DNA of 37,906 nt from Shewanella sp. MBTL60-007 (GTDB taxonomy: Bacteria > Pseudomonadota > Gammaproteobacteria > Enterobacterales > Shewanellaceae): assembly GCF_019654915.1 (NCBI RefSeq), contig NZ_BPET01000059.1, positions 1-37,906 of the forward strand, given 5' to 3'. The notes below the pieces were generated by a model. It did not search any database. It saw nothing but the letters and a program-made list of their open reading frames with translations, and had not been told where the DNA came from. This document shows positions 1 to 6,974 of the stretch, in pieces (position 1 is the first letter of the stretch; each line of letters begins with the position of its first letter). Made by a program: the position numbers and the translations under genes.

Positions 1-6
1 GGAGGG

Positions 7-99
7 TTAGCCCTTAAAAGTCATGGCGTATAAACCGCCGCGCAAAACATCTGTGTTTAACCAAAAGCTCTGCGAATAAATAGTGTTACTAAAAAACAT
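7..99 (-). CDS. 30-aa ORF downstream of a structured leader, unknown function
   Basis: ATG at 99-97 is preceded by AGGAG (plus-strand positions 112-108) at 8-nt spacing, and the frame runs 30 codons to a TAA at 9-7. The peptide starts MFFSNTIYSQSFW and ends YAMTFKG. It has no run of one amino acid as in classical amino-acid attenuator peptides, and no signal peptide or clear membrane segment. It lies at the end of a predicted minus-strand transcript with a good promoter (284-257) and three hairpins (249-134). It could be a leader peptide for a gene beyond the window edge, a small protein, or the broken start of a larger gene. I do not recognise it. Supported directly: ORF, ribosome site and promoter; the role is inference. 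Confidence 0.45.
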   Translation of the reverse strand: MFFSNTIYSQSFWLNTDVLRGGLYAMTFKG

Positions 100-133
100 A
101 ATTAATACTCCTAACAAAGTTGAATTCCAAATA

Positions 134-249
134 CTCTACTTTCGTAAAAGCCGTTCGCTGGCTTGTAGAGTCAACTTGTCGCTCGATTCCTTGGAGAATT
201 ATCCTTCCTGGATAGACTAAGTGTCGCTAAGCACCATTGCTTACCCGAC
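134..249 (-). ncRNA. Structured 5' leader RNA (three hairpins), unidentified class
   Basis: Read on the minus strand, the stretch folds by eye into three elements: a 9-bp hairpin at 249-223 (GTCG and TAAGC arms with a small bulge), a helix 221-215/180-175 enclosing a TATCC/GGATA hairpin (214-200), and a helix CTCTAC/GTAGAG (170-165 with 139-134) enclosing AAGCC/GGCTT. It sits between a TTGTAA-N16-TATAAT promoter and a short ORF with a Shine-Dalgarno, as a riboswitch, attenuator or protein-binding leader would. I compared it from memory with lysine, M-box, yybP-ykoY, cobalamin, TPP, glycine, c-di-GMP and fluoride motifs and saw none of their conserved cores. Confidence 0.45.
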
Positions 250-256
250 GAAAGCT

Positions 257-284
257 ATTATAGATAAATGTAGCTTTATTACAA
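257..284 (-). promoter_or_regulatory. Sigma70-like promoter for the left-edge leader
   Basis: On the minus strand TTGTAA (284-279) is followed after 16 bp by a perfect TATAAT (262-257). Transcription would start near 250, right at the first leader hairpin. An AT-rich inverted repeat (283-305, AAGCTTTTTA arms) overlaps the -35 side. Confidence 0.55.
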
Positions 285-410
285 GCTTTTTATTTAAAAA
301 AGCTTAAAAAGCCCTCTTTCCGTAATTTTATTACAGCAATTACTGAAGAAAGCTGCTTCTGGAGTCCTATTGTCGACCAGAAACATCATATTTGTGTGCA
401 ATGAAAGTAA

Positions 411-437
411 GAAAGCCGGCGAAAGATGCCGGCTTTT
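411..437 (-). terminator. Hairpin terminator after the M17 peptidase
   Basis: The arms AAAGCCGGC and GCCGGCTTT flank a short loop just past the peptidase stop codon. The T-run after the stem on the minus strand is interrupted (CTTACTTTC), so it is a moderate intrinsic terminator. It could also work for plus-strand readthrough, where TTTT follows the stem. Confidence 0.55.
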
Positions 438-454
438 AAAAACGACTGGATGAC

Positions 455-2008
455 CTAATTGCTACGACAGGTCATATAAGTAAATAAGCCCACTAAGGGT
501 GTTGCTGTAGGCGTACCATATTGAGGGTGCCCCTCGGTTGCGCTACCTGCAATATCTAAGTGTGTATAAGCAATCGGCTTATCAGCATTTAAGCCATGGC
601 CACTAAGACCCGACGCTTCAATCAAGAATGCAGCCGGATACTGATGACCGCGTGCCGTCACTGATGAGGGGGCATTATTTGACGACAACATATCTGCAGC
701 CGCTGAAGGATCGACTATTTTACTAAAGTCATCACGACGCAATTGCGTCACTTCAATCGGCTCCCCCCAAATCAATGCTTGCTCTTGCATGCTTGATGCG
801 ACGTTTGCCTGCTTGGCAACACTGTTTTCAACCGCTGCAGTGTATCCGCCAAAGCATCGCACCACATGACCCGTTAATGTCGCCACAGAGAACATCTGTG
901 GGTTAACAGCATGAACAGCCTTTAAACGCAAATGCGATAGCAGATCGGCTAGCACCAAACGTCCCTCAGCGTCAGTATTACCAATACGGACACGTTTACC
1001 CGCATGGCAGGTGATGATCTCATCGGTGACAAACGCTTCACTACCGATACTGTTGCGCACTAAACCAAGCTCAGCCACAACACGGATCCCTTTAGGTTTT
1101 AGCATACTAATGGTTTTCATCAGGCCGGCAACCGCGGCGGCGCCACCTTTATCTCGGCTCATACCCGCCATACCACCAGCAATTTTCAGATCCGCACCAC
1201 CCGTGTCGTAAACAACGCCCTTGCCGGCAAACAAGTAGGTGCGCTCAATCTCCCCTTCGCCGACATACTCAAGCTTTACCACTCTAGGTTGATGTCTTAA
1301 TACGCCAAAAGAGGAGCGACCGACTGCACTTAATAGTGGGTAGTCTCGCTCTAAAATGTCTCTGTCTTCGATCACACTCATTGATAAGCAGGAGTTTGTT
1401 AGTGCTTCCACGCAGTAATCGGCAAAAGCTGGCGCAGACATACGCTCAGGCTCAGTACCGCATAAGTCGCGAGCAAGGTTACGCCCAGATTCTATTGCGG
1501 TTAATGTCGTGGCACAGGTTGCAGACTCTTTAGTATCAGCCAATAGTCCTATCGCCTCTAAAGGTTCATCGCCACCACCAGCTTCTCTTAGCTCCAGTGC
1601 TTGCCAAAGTTCCTGTCCACAAGCGAGTGCGGCAACCTCTGGCGCATGTTGATAACGATGCTCTGTCAGCCTATTCACTAACAGTAAAGGCCGCTTCGCT
1701 CCCGCCTCTTTCGCTAGCTTGATGCCCTCTCTCGCCGCATCGGCAAACACCCGCACATCTTGGTAGTCATCATGCGCTTTTTTAACTGGCGCGATGATCA
1801 AACGTCCCCCAGCGAGCCCTGGAGCAAACAGTAAAGTCACTGATTGACCTACGCGTTTATCAACTTTTTGACCATGACTAGCCAGCAGTGAAACTTCATC
1901 GAGCTTTATTGAGCCGAGATCTGGCGTAACCACCACCAGCGCATCCCAACCACTGCCTTCGAAAATGGCATCTTGTTCGATCACATCAACAAATATTACC
2001 GACCCCAT
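455..2008 (-). CDS. Leucyl aminopeptidase, peptidase family M17
   Basis: Cytosolic di-metal aminopeptidase that removes N-terminal residues from peptides. The C-terminal catalytic domain (about residues 250-515) carries the family signature NTDAEGR at 344-350. By comparison with E. coli PepA the metal and catalytic residues are present: K263, D268, K275, D286, D346, E348, R350. The N-terminal 200 residues are divergent, and the block around D286 reads SRDKGGA where PepA has YDMGGA, so this is a paralogue of the PepA/PepB group rather than a plain PepA; I give no symbol. Length 517 aa is normal (PepA 503). ATG follows AAGGATAAGG. It stands alone, divergent from pepD, which also encodes a peptidase. 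Confidence 0.9.
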   Translation of the reverse strand: MGSVIFVDVIEQDAIFEGSGWDALVVVTPDLGSIKLDEVSLLASHGQKVDKRVGQSVTLLFAPGLAGGRLIIAPVKKAHDDYQDVRVFADAAREGIKLAKEAGAKRPLLLVNRLTEHRYQHAPEVAALACGQELWQALELREAGGGDEPLEAIGLLADTKESATCATTLTAIESGRNLARDLCGTEPERMSAPAFADYCVEALTNSCLSMSVIEDRDILERDYPLLSAVGRSSFGVLRHQPRVVKLEYVGEGEIERTYLFAGKGVVYDTGGADLKIAGGMAGMSRDKGGAAAVAGLMKTISMLKPKGIRVVAELGLVRNSIGSEAFVTDEIITCHAGKRVRIGNTDAEGRLVLADLLSHLRLKAVHAVNPQMFSVATLTGHVVRCFGGYTAAVENSVAKQANVASSMQEQALIWGEPIEVTQLRRDDFSKIVDPSAAADMLSSNNAPSSVTARGHQYPAAFLIEASGLSGHGLNADKPIAYTHLDIAGSATEGHPQYGTPTATPLVGLFTYMTCRSN

Positions 2009-2243
2009 AACCTTATCCTTCTTACTCTTTTATTTTTTGTTCTAACATTATTCCCCTATTGTGCTGAGAATACCAACGACTTTACCGCCGATGAAAACTA
2101 TTGTGGAAACTTAGCCTGACAAGCTTAAATAAAAGCAACGGCAAACGACTCTGCTGCGCATTAAGACTATGCTAGACTGTCAGCAATTTCTGCCTCACTG
2201 GCAGCTGCGCGCTATAGATATTACTCGAATAGGGGATTTTTAA

Positions 2244-3704
2244 GTGACCACTCTTAGTCAGTTACAACCACAAGCACTTTGGCAATGGTTCGAACAGATC
2301 TGTGCCATTCCGCATCCATCTAAACACGAGCAAGCATTGAGTGCTCATATTCAAGCTTGGGCTAAAGACAAACAACTTAGTGTCATTGAAGACAAAGTCG
2401 GTAACCTTATCATTAAGAAGCCAGCGACTGCGGGCATGGAAAACCGTAAGACTGTCGTGCTGCAAGCGCATATCGACATGGTGCCGCAGAAAAACGCAGA
2501 TAAAGTACATGACTTTGAGAAAGATCCAATCGAAGCCTATGTCGATGGCGACTGGGTAAAAGCCAGAGGTACGACTCTAGGTGCCGATAACGGTATTGGT
2601 ATGGCTTCTGCCCTAGCGATACTCGGCGCGGATGATATCCCTCATGGCCCACTAGAAGTGCTACTAACGATTGACGAAGAAGCGGGCATGACTGGTGCAT
2701 TCGGATTAGAAGCTGGCATGCTAGATGCCGAGATCTTAATTAATACCGACTCTGAACAGGAAGGCGAGATCTACATGGGCTGTGCTGGCGGCGTCGATGC
2801 GCAGTTAAGCCTACCTATGGTTTGGCAATCACCAGAGCCGACTAATGCCAGCTATAAACTGTCTATATCTGGTCTTAAGGGTGGCCACTCTGGCGTAAAC
2901 ATTCACCTCGGCCGTGGTAACGCTAACAAGCTTTTGGCTCGTTTCCTATTTGCCAACGCCGATGAACTTGCTATTGAACTAACGCAATTTACTGGCGGCT
3001 CACTGCGTAATGCGATTCCACGGGAAGCTGAAGTTAGTTTTATGCTACCAGCAGAGAATCTCCCTTTATTACAACAACGAGCAGAACAGTTCCAAACATT
3101 AGTCCGTGAAGAGTTAGCAATTGCCGACCCAGAGCCTGTGCTCACGCTGGAAGAGATCCCCGCGCAAAAGCAAGTGATGAGTGAAGAGTCACAACAGATC
3201 TTAATTGATCTGCTTAATGCTTGCCCTAACGGCGTTATTCGCATGAGCGACGAAGTGGAAGGCGTAACAGAAACCTCCCTTAACGTGGGTGTTATCAGTA
3301 CCGATGAGAACAGCGTACAAATTCTTTGCCTGATCCGCTCACTTATCGACTCAGGTCGTGAAGAGGTTGAAGGTGTATTAAGCTCGCTGGCAAATCTTGC
3401 AGGTGCAAACGTTGAGTTCAGTGGTGCCTACCCTGGCTGGAAGCCCGATAACAGCTCTCCAGTAATGGCAAGCGTGCGTGAAACCTACGAAGCGATTTAC
3501 AACAAAGAGCCAACTATCATGGTGATCCATGCAGGCCTTGAATGTGGATTATTTAAGAAGCCTTATCCAGAGATGGATATGGTATCTATCGGCCCAACAA
3601 TTCGTTATCCTCACAGCCCAGATGAAAAGGTTAACATCACTACCGTTGGCCAATATTGGAAGCTGTTGTTGGCCGTGCTAGAACGTACGCCCGTTAAAGG
3701 TTAA
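2244..3704 (+). CDS. pepD: Aminoacyl-histidine dipeptidase (peptidase D, M20 family)
   Basis: Cytosolic metallo-dipeptidase that splits Xaa-His and other dipeptides in peptide recycling. The metal site is visible: H76 and D78 in QAHIDMVP, bridging D115 in GADNG, the catalytic pair E145-E146 in IDEEAGMTG, D169 in NTDSEQEGE and H457 in YPHSPDE. Residues from about 205 to 390 form the dimerisation lid domain typical of M20. Length 486 aa matches E. coli PepD (485). The start is a GTG at 2244, preceded by AGGGGAT at 2231; the protein then aligns with E. coli PepD from its first residues (TLSQLQPQALW). Monocistronic, with a strong terminator immediately downstream. Confidence 0.96.
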   Translation: MTTLSQLQPQALWQWFEQICAIPHPSKHEQALSAHIQAWAKDKQLSVIEDKVGNLIIKKPATAGMENRKTVVLQAHIDMVPQKNADKVHDFEKDPIEAYVDGDWVKARGTTLGADNGIGMASALAILGADDIPHGPLEVLLTIDEEAGMTGAFGLEAGMLDAEILINTDSEQEGEIYMGCAGGVDAQLSLPMVWQSPEPTNASYKLSISGLKGGHSGVNIHLGRGNANKLLARFLFANADELAIELTQFTGGSLRNAIPREAEVSFMLPAENLPLLQQRAEQFQTLVREELAIADPEPVLTLEEIPAQKQVMSEESQQILIDLLNACPNGVIRMSDEVEGVTETSLNVGVISTDENSVQILCLIRSLIDSGREEVEGVLSSLANLAGANVEFSGAYPGWKPDNSSPVMASVRETYEAIYNKEPTIMVIHAGLECGLFKKPYPEMDMVSIGPTIRYPHSPDEKVNITTVGQYWKLLLAVLERTPVKG

Positions 3705-3734
3705 TGCTACCTTAACATCGAAGTAAAACCTAAA

Positions 3735-3764
3735 AGGCCACTTAGCAATAAGTGGCCTCTTTTA
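3735..3764 (+). terminator. Intrinsic terminator after pepD
   Basis: A 9-bp perfect stem AGGCCACTT / AAGTGGCCT with a 6-nt loop, followed by CTTTTATAT. It lies 31 bp after the pepD stop and, read from the other side, about 30 bp after the dinB stop, so it may serve both converging genes. Confidence 0.85.
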
Positions 3765-3793
3765 TATCTAACAAACTATTTTTAACTATACGC

Positions 3794-4870
3794 CTAAAAG
3801 CCTAAGTCCATCTGCGAGCTATCCACATTGCTATCTTCTGTTGTAGTACTGTTCGATGCCAGCCCCACTGAAACGCCAAGTAAGCGAATTCCCCGCTCAT
3901 GCTGCCTCTCCATCGCTTGCTCGAGTAACTGGTAAAACAGCTTTACCGAAATCTCGTCGCTACGGTGCTCTATGGTTGTCTGTTTAAAATCCTCAAACTT
4001 TATTTTGACCACTTGCTTATGAATCGTTCTATCTTTCGCGCTGCGACTCACGCGTGCCCCCAACTCCTGAATAAGTTGTGGCATCACGGCACGACACTGC
4101 TCTAACGTGTGAATATCTTTTGCCAAGGTGGTTTCCACCCCAACCGACTTCCTCTCCCTATTGGGAGAAATACTTCGCCTGTCGATACCTTTGGCCCTTT
4201 CAATCAACACACTGCCAAACTTACCAAAACGCTCAATCAACTTAGGCTCAGGGTAAGCCTGAATATCACTGCAAGTATGCAGACCAAGCTCTGCAAGCTT
4301 TTTAGCGGTAACCTTGCCCACGCCTGGTATTTTTATCAAGGGCAGAGTTTTAACAAACTCATCAATCATGTCCGGTCGAATCACATACTGTCCATTGGGT
4401 TTATTAAGATCGGAAGCTATCTTCGCCAAAAACTTCACTGGTGCGATACCGGCCGAGGCAGTGAGACCCGTCTCGGCTAGAATATCAGCTCGAATAGCCT
4501 CGGCGATTAAAGTTGCAGAGCCTTTGCAATGAGGGCTGTCGGTCACATCAAGGTAGGCTTCATCTAGCGATAGTGGCTCGATTAAGTCGGTGTAACGCTC
4601 AAATACCGCTCTTATCTGGCTGGATACTTCTTTATAGACCTGCATACGCCCAGGAACCAAAATCAAGTCGGGGCACAACTTTAATGCATAACCTGATGCC
4701 ATCGCCGAGCGTACACCAAACTGGCGCGCCTCGTAGTTACAGGTACTGATCACCCCCCGGCGATCACTGCGTCCACCTACGGCAATCGGTTTGCCTCTTA
4801 ATTCGGGAAAATCACGCATTTCCACTGCAGCGTAGAAGCAATCCATATCTACATGAATAATTTTTTGCAA
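3794..4870 (-). CDS. dinB: DNA polymerase IV (Y family, translesion)
   Basis: Error-prone polymerase that extends across lesions during the SOS response. The catalytic carboxylates D8 (HVDMDCFYAAVE) and D103-E104 (SLDEAYLDV) are present. The steric-gate position 13 is Tyr. Palm/fingers, thumb (helix-hairpin-helix GIPGVGKVTAKKL near 185) and little-finger domains follow in order; 358 aa compares with 351 in E. coli. The last six residues QMDLGF fit the QxxLxF sliding-clamp motif. The start is TTG at 4870-4868, with GGAGG 8 nt upstream; it places the first Asp at position 8 as in E. coli. The weak start codon may keep basal synthesis low. A perfect LexA box lies 25 bp upstream. Confidence 0.97.
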   Translation of the reverse strand: MQKIIHVDMDCFYAAVEMRDFPELRGKPIAVGGRSDRRGVISTCNYEARQFGVRSAMASGYALKLCPDLILVPGRMQVYKEVSSQIRAVFERYTDLIEPLSLDEAYLDVTDSPHCKGSATLIAEAIRADILAETGLTASAGIAPVKFLAKIASDLNKPNGQYVIRPDMIDEFVKTLPLIKIPGVGKVTAKKLAELGLHTCSDIQAYPEPKLIERFGKFGSVLIERAKGIDRRSISPNRERKSVGVETTLAKDIHTLEQCRAVMPQLIQELGARVSRSAKDRTIHKQVVKIKFEDFKQTTIEHRSDEISVKLFYQLLEQAMERQHERGIRLLGVSVGLASNSTTTEDSNVDSSQMDLGF

Positions 4871-4894
4871 GCCAATATCCTCCGAAAAGAATAT

Positions 4895-4914
4895 TACTGT
4901 ATATAAAAACAGTA
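4895..4914 (-). promoter_or_regulatory. LexA operator (SOS box) of dinB
   Basis: TACTGTATATAAAAACAGTA matches the gammaproteobacterial LexA consensus CTGT-N8-ACAG exactly, with the favoured alternating AT core and flanking TA...TA. It sits 25-44 bp before the dinB start codon, where repression of the promoter is expected. Confidence 0.93.
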
Positions 4915-4985
4915 TTCAATGTAAAGCACACAGATCTAAATGCGAATCCTCAACGCGCGTTTACACTATGATCGCTACCTTGGTG

Positions 4986-5210
4986 TTACATTTTAGGCTT
5001 AGGATAAAATAGCTGAGTTAACATCGTTAGCTCGTCTGCAGATAAGATGGAACTAAGCTTTACGAAGCTAGGTATTGTTTGATTTAAACCTAGCTGTAGC
5101 TGTTCATCATTGGCTTGTGCTTCTAGGCGCTCGATATACTCTACGAGGTAATCAACCTGAAATTGGTTATTGGCATCAAGATGAGTTTCTTCTGCATTAA
5201 CAACTAACAT
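4986..5210 (-). CDS. Conserved-looking 74-aa protein, unknown function
   Basis: A 74-residue soluble, acidic protein (many Glu, Asp, Gln, Leu). Residues 18-38 (QVDYLVEYIERLEAQANDE) look helical and amphipathic, possibly a short coiled coil, and the C-terminal half is predicted helical too. There is no signal peptide and no cysteine or histidine cluster. ATG is preceded by GGGGGAG at good spacing, which supports translation. It lies between the dinB promoter and the bacterioferritin pair on the same strand, with its own 5' gap, so it need not share their function. I do not recognise the family; its place beside dinB does not by itself suggest an SOS role, since the LexA box lies downstream of it. 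Confidence 0.7.
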   Translation of the reverse strand: MLVVNAEETHLDANNQFQVDYLVEYIERLEAQANDEQLQLGLNQTIPSFVKLSSILSADELTMLTQLFYPKPKM

Positions 5211-5414
5211 CGCTTACTCCCCCAACAGCCTAATATAATGTACTCATACTGAATGCCTCGATCTCTTGGCGATGCGAACGCGGTGAAATCAATGTTGTTG
5301 GCATTATCAGGCTATAGATTAAAGCAAGGCAGCTGAATACTAGCTGTATAAGCAATATATAAAATGGTCGTTTATTGGCAGACAATTAATAACAATTGGC
5401 GGTTTTATTGAGGC

Positions 5415-5442
5415 AAAAAAAAAGGCGCTATTAACGCCTTTT
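5415..5442 (-). terminator. Intrinsic terminator of the bacterioferritin pair
   Basis: On the minus strand AAAAGGCG - loop TTAATAG - CGCCTTTT is followed by further T residues (nine As in the plus strand). It lies 18 bp after the second bacterioferritin stop. Confidence 0.88.
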
Positions 5443-5459
5443 CTAGAACAAGTCTTACT

Positions 5460-5927
5460 CTACATTTTACTCTGTAGATAATTTTGCAAACCCACCTTGT
5501 CAATCAAGCCAAGCTGCTTCTCAAGCCAATACATGTGATCAGACTCGGTTTCCTCAAGCAGGACCTCTAAGATCTCTCGAGTTTCATAGTCACTCTTTTG
5601 CTCACAAAGCGCTATCGCACTACGTAAGTTATCCGCAACATGATACTCATAAGCTAAGTCATTTCTAAGCATCTGCTCAGTATCTTTACCAATATTAAGC
5701 GGCTCTCTGCTCGCCACATCAGGCGTGCCTTCAAGGAACAAGATACGTTGCACTAACTTCTTCGCGTGCTCTCTTTCATCATCTGACTCATGAGAGATCC
5801 GTTCATGTAGCTCATTAAGCCCCCAGTCTTCATACATCAAACCATGGACGAAGTATTGATCCATTGCAGAAAGCTCACCGGTGAGCAGTTTATTTAATGT
5901 GTCTATGACTTCTTGATTACCTTTCAT
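5460..5927 (-). CDS. bfr: Bacterioferritin, ferroxidase-type subunit lacking the haem Met
   Basis: Four-helix-bundle iron-storage subunit of 155 aa that assembles in 24-mers and oxidises Fe(II) for mineral storage. Numbered as in E. coli Bfr, the di-iron ligands E18, E51, H54 and E94 are all present. After a one-residue insertion near 127 the fourth-helix pair appears as E128 and H131 (ExxH kept). The haem-ligating Met52 is Arg here (DDEREHA), so this subunit should not provide a haem axial ligand at two-fold interfaces. It is second in a two-gene operon, 12 bp after its paralogue. By analogy with two-subunit bacterioferritins of Neisseria or Pseudomonas it probably co-assembles with that paralogue. 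Confidence 0.93.
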   Translation of the reverse strand: MKGNQEVIDTLNKLLTGELSAMDQYFVHGLMYEDWGLNELHERISHESDDEREHAKKLVQRILFLEGTPDVASREPLNIGKDTEQMLRNDLAYEYHVADNLRSAIALCEQKSDYETREILEVLLEETESDHMYWLEKQLGLIDKVGLQNYLQSKM

Positions 5928-5939
5928 AACTGGCTCCAG

Positions 5940-6407
5940 TTAGCTCATCTTTGACTGCAAGTAGTTTTGAATACCCGTTAGCGATATAAGCTCTAACTGA
6001 GCCTCGAGCCAATCTAAGTGCTCCTCTTCATCTTCTAACAAGTCTTCGAGAATATCCCGGCTCACATAATCGGCCTCAACCTCGCATAAAGCGATCGCCT
6101 CTCTAAGGAGAACCAGCTCTTCTTCCAACATGACTTTGTCACACTCAAGCATCTCTTGGCTGTGCTCACCAATGCGAATTTTATCTAGCTGTTGCAGATT
6201 AGGTAGCCCTTCAAGAAACAACACTCGCTCAATCAGTTTGTCGGCATGCTTCATGTCCTGAATGGACTTCTTGTAAGCCTTCTCATCTAGCTCACCTAAC
6301 CCCCAATTCTTATACATGCGTGCGTGAAGAAAATACTGATTAATCGCAGTCAACTCGCTGGTCAACACTTTATTGAGCTGACTAATGACCTTAGGCTGTC
6401 CTTTCAT
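5940..6407 (-). CDS. bfr: Bacterioferritin, haem-binding-type subunit with altered ferroxidase site
   Basis: First gene of the bacterioferritin pair, 155 aa, close to E. coli Bfr in sequence. It keeps Met52, the haem axial ligand (QDMKHAD), plus E18, H54, E127 and H130. Two di-iron ligands differ: E51 is Asp, and position 94 is Leu with Glu at 95 and 96. The ferroxidase centre is therefore probably impaired, and the subunit likely supplies haem, for electron transfer during iron release, in a mixed shell with the downstream paralogue. ATG follows AAGGATG. A Fur-like box and an FNR/EtrA-like box lie upstream. Confidence 0.93.
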   Translation of the reverse strand: MKGQPKVISQLNKVLTSELTAINQYFLHARMYKNWGLGELDEKAYKKSIQDMKHADKLIERVLFLEGLPNLQQLDKIRIGEHSQEMLECDKVMLEEELVLLREAIALCEVEADYVSRDILEDLLEDEEEHLDWLEAQLELISLTGIQNYLQSKMS

Positions 6408-6427
6408 CTGTTCATCCTTAGTGAAAA

Positions 6428-6441
6428 TTGATCTATGTCAA
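6428..6441 (-). promoter_or_regulatory. FNR/EtrA-like box upstream of bfr
   Basis: TTGATCTATGTCAA matches the FNR/EtrA consensus TTGAT-N4-ATCAA at nine of ten defined positions. It is centred about 27 bp before the start codon, close enough that binding would more likely block than activate transcription from a promoter upstream. It could also be chance or a weak CRP-type site. Confidence 0.35.
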
Positions 6442-6507
6442 TATTTACAACCTAGAACAAAAAACACACAAATACAAATAAAGTTTATATTTCAAAGTGT
6501 TACTAAA

Positions 6508-6526
6508 GAAAACAATTATCATTAGC
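6508..6526 (-). promoter_or_regulatory. Fur-like box upstream of bfr
   Basis: On the minus strand the 19-mer GCTAATGATAATTGTTTTC matches the Fur consensus GATAATGATAATCATTATC at 15 of 19 positions, including ten in a row (TAATGATAAT). It lies about 100 bp before the first bacterioferritin, in an AT-rich promoter region. Iron control of bacterioferritin genes is common; the direction of control cannot be read here. The rest of the 6408-6694 gap shows nothing else I can name. Confidence 0.5.
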
Positions 6527-6694
6527 ACTACAATTCCCAAGTATTGTTGAGCGATAGCTAATGAGTCATTTATCTTGGGAAACTAAGTAATTAGCACTAA
6601 AAAGAGTGACTGAAGCAAACAAGTTTAAAGCACACGAGGAGCACAGATATTAGCTCAAGCAGTAACGAAGACGGGATTAAGTAAAAAATGATAT

Positions 6695-6720
6695 AAAAAA
6701 GGCCCCTAAAAGGAGCCTTA
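6695..6720 (-). terminator. Intrinsic terminator of the nqr-apbE-nqrM operon
   Basis: On the minus strand AAGGCTCCT - TTT - AGGGGCCTT is followed by TTTT. One internal mismatch in the stem. It lies 20 bp after the nqrM stop and closes the eight-gene operon. Confidence 0.85.
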
Positions 6721-6740
6721 ATCTACGTAGCGTTATCGAG

Positions 6741-6962
6741 CTAGATAATACGGTTCTGCGCTAATTTTTCACGGCGCTCTTGTTCAGCCATTCTGGCTTT
6801 ACGCTTATCGCAAGGATCATCACAATCACAGGCTTTCTCGATCCCGAGTGCACCTAGGCCGCCACAACTTCCGGCAACCGCTTTCTTCTTTAGCAAATAA
6901 CCGATCGACATTAAGAAAAAGAATGCTAGTAATACGACAAATGCCGCAATAAATGTGCTCAT
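6741..6962 (-). CDS. nqrM: NqrM, Na+-NQR maturation protein (DUF539)
   Basis: Small membrane protein needed to mature the NQR complex, thought to deliver Fe to the Cys site between NqrD and NqrE. One N-terminal transmembrane helix (about residues 3-24, STFIAAFVVLLAFFF...) is followed by a cysteine-rich tail with CGG and CDCDDPCDKRK, the family hallmark, and a charged C-terminus. I start it at the ATG at 6962 (73 aa), because GGAG lies 6-7 nt before it. An in-frame TTG 12 bp further upstream directly abuts the apbE stop and has no ribosome site. It is the last gene of the nqr operon, right after apbE, as in Vibrio. Confidence 0.93.
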   Translation of the reverse strand: MSTFIAAFVVLLAFFFLMSIGYLLKKKAVAGSCGGLGALGIEKACDCDDPCDKRKARMAEQERREKLAQNRII

Positions 6963-6974
6963 ATTCGACTCCAA

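Noticed and set aside
134..249. Known riboswitch (lysine, M-box, yybP-ykoY, cobalamin, TPP, glycine, c-di-GMP, fluoride)
   Set aside because: None of the conserved core sequences I remember is present; kept as an unidentified leader.
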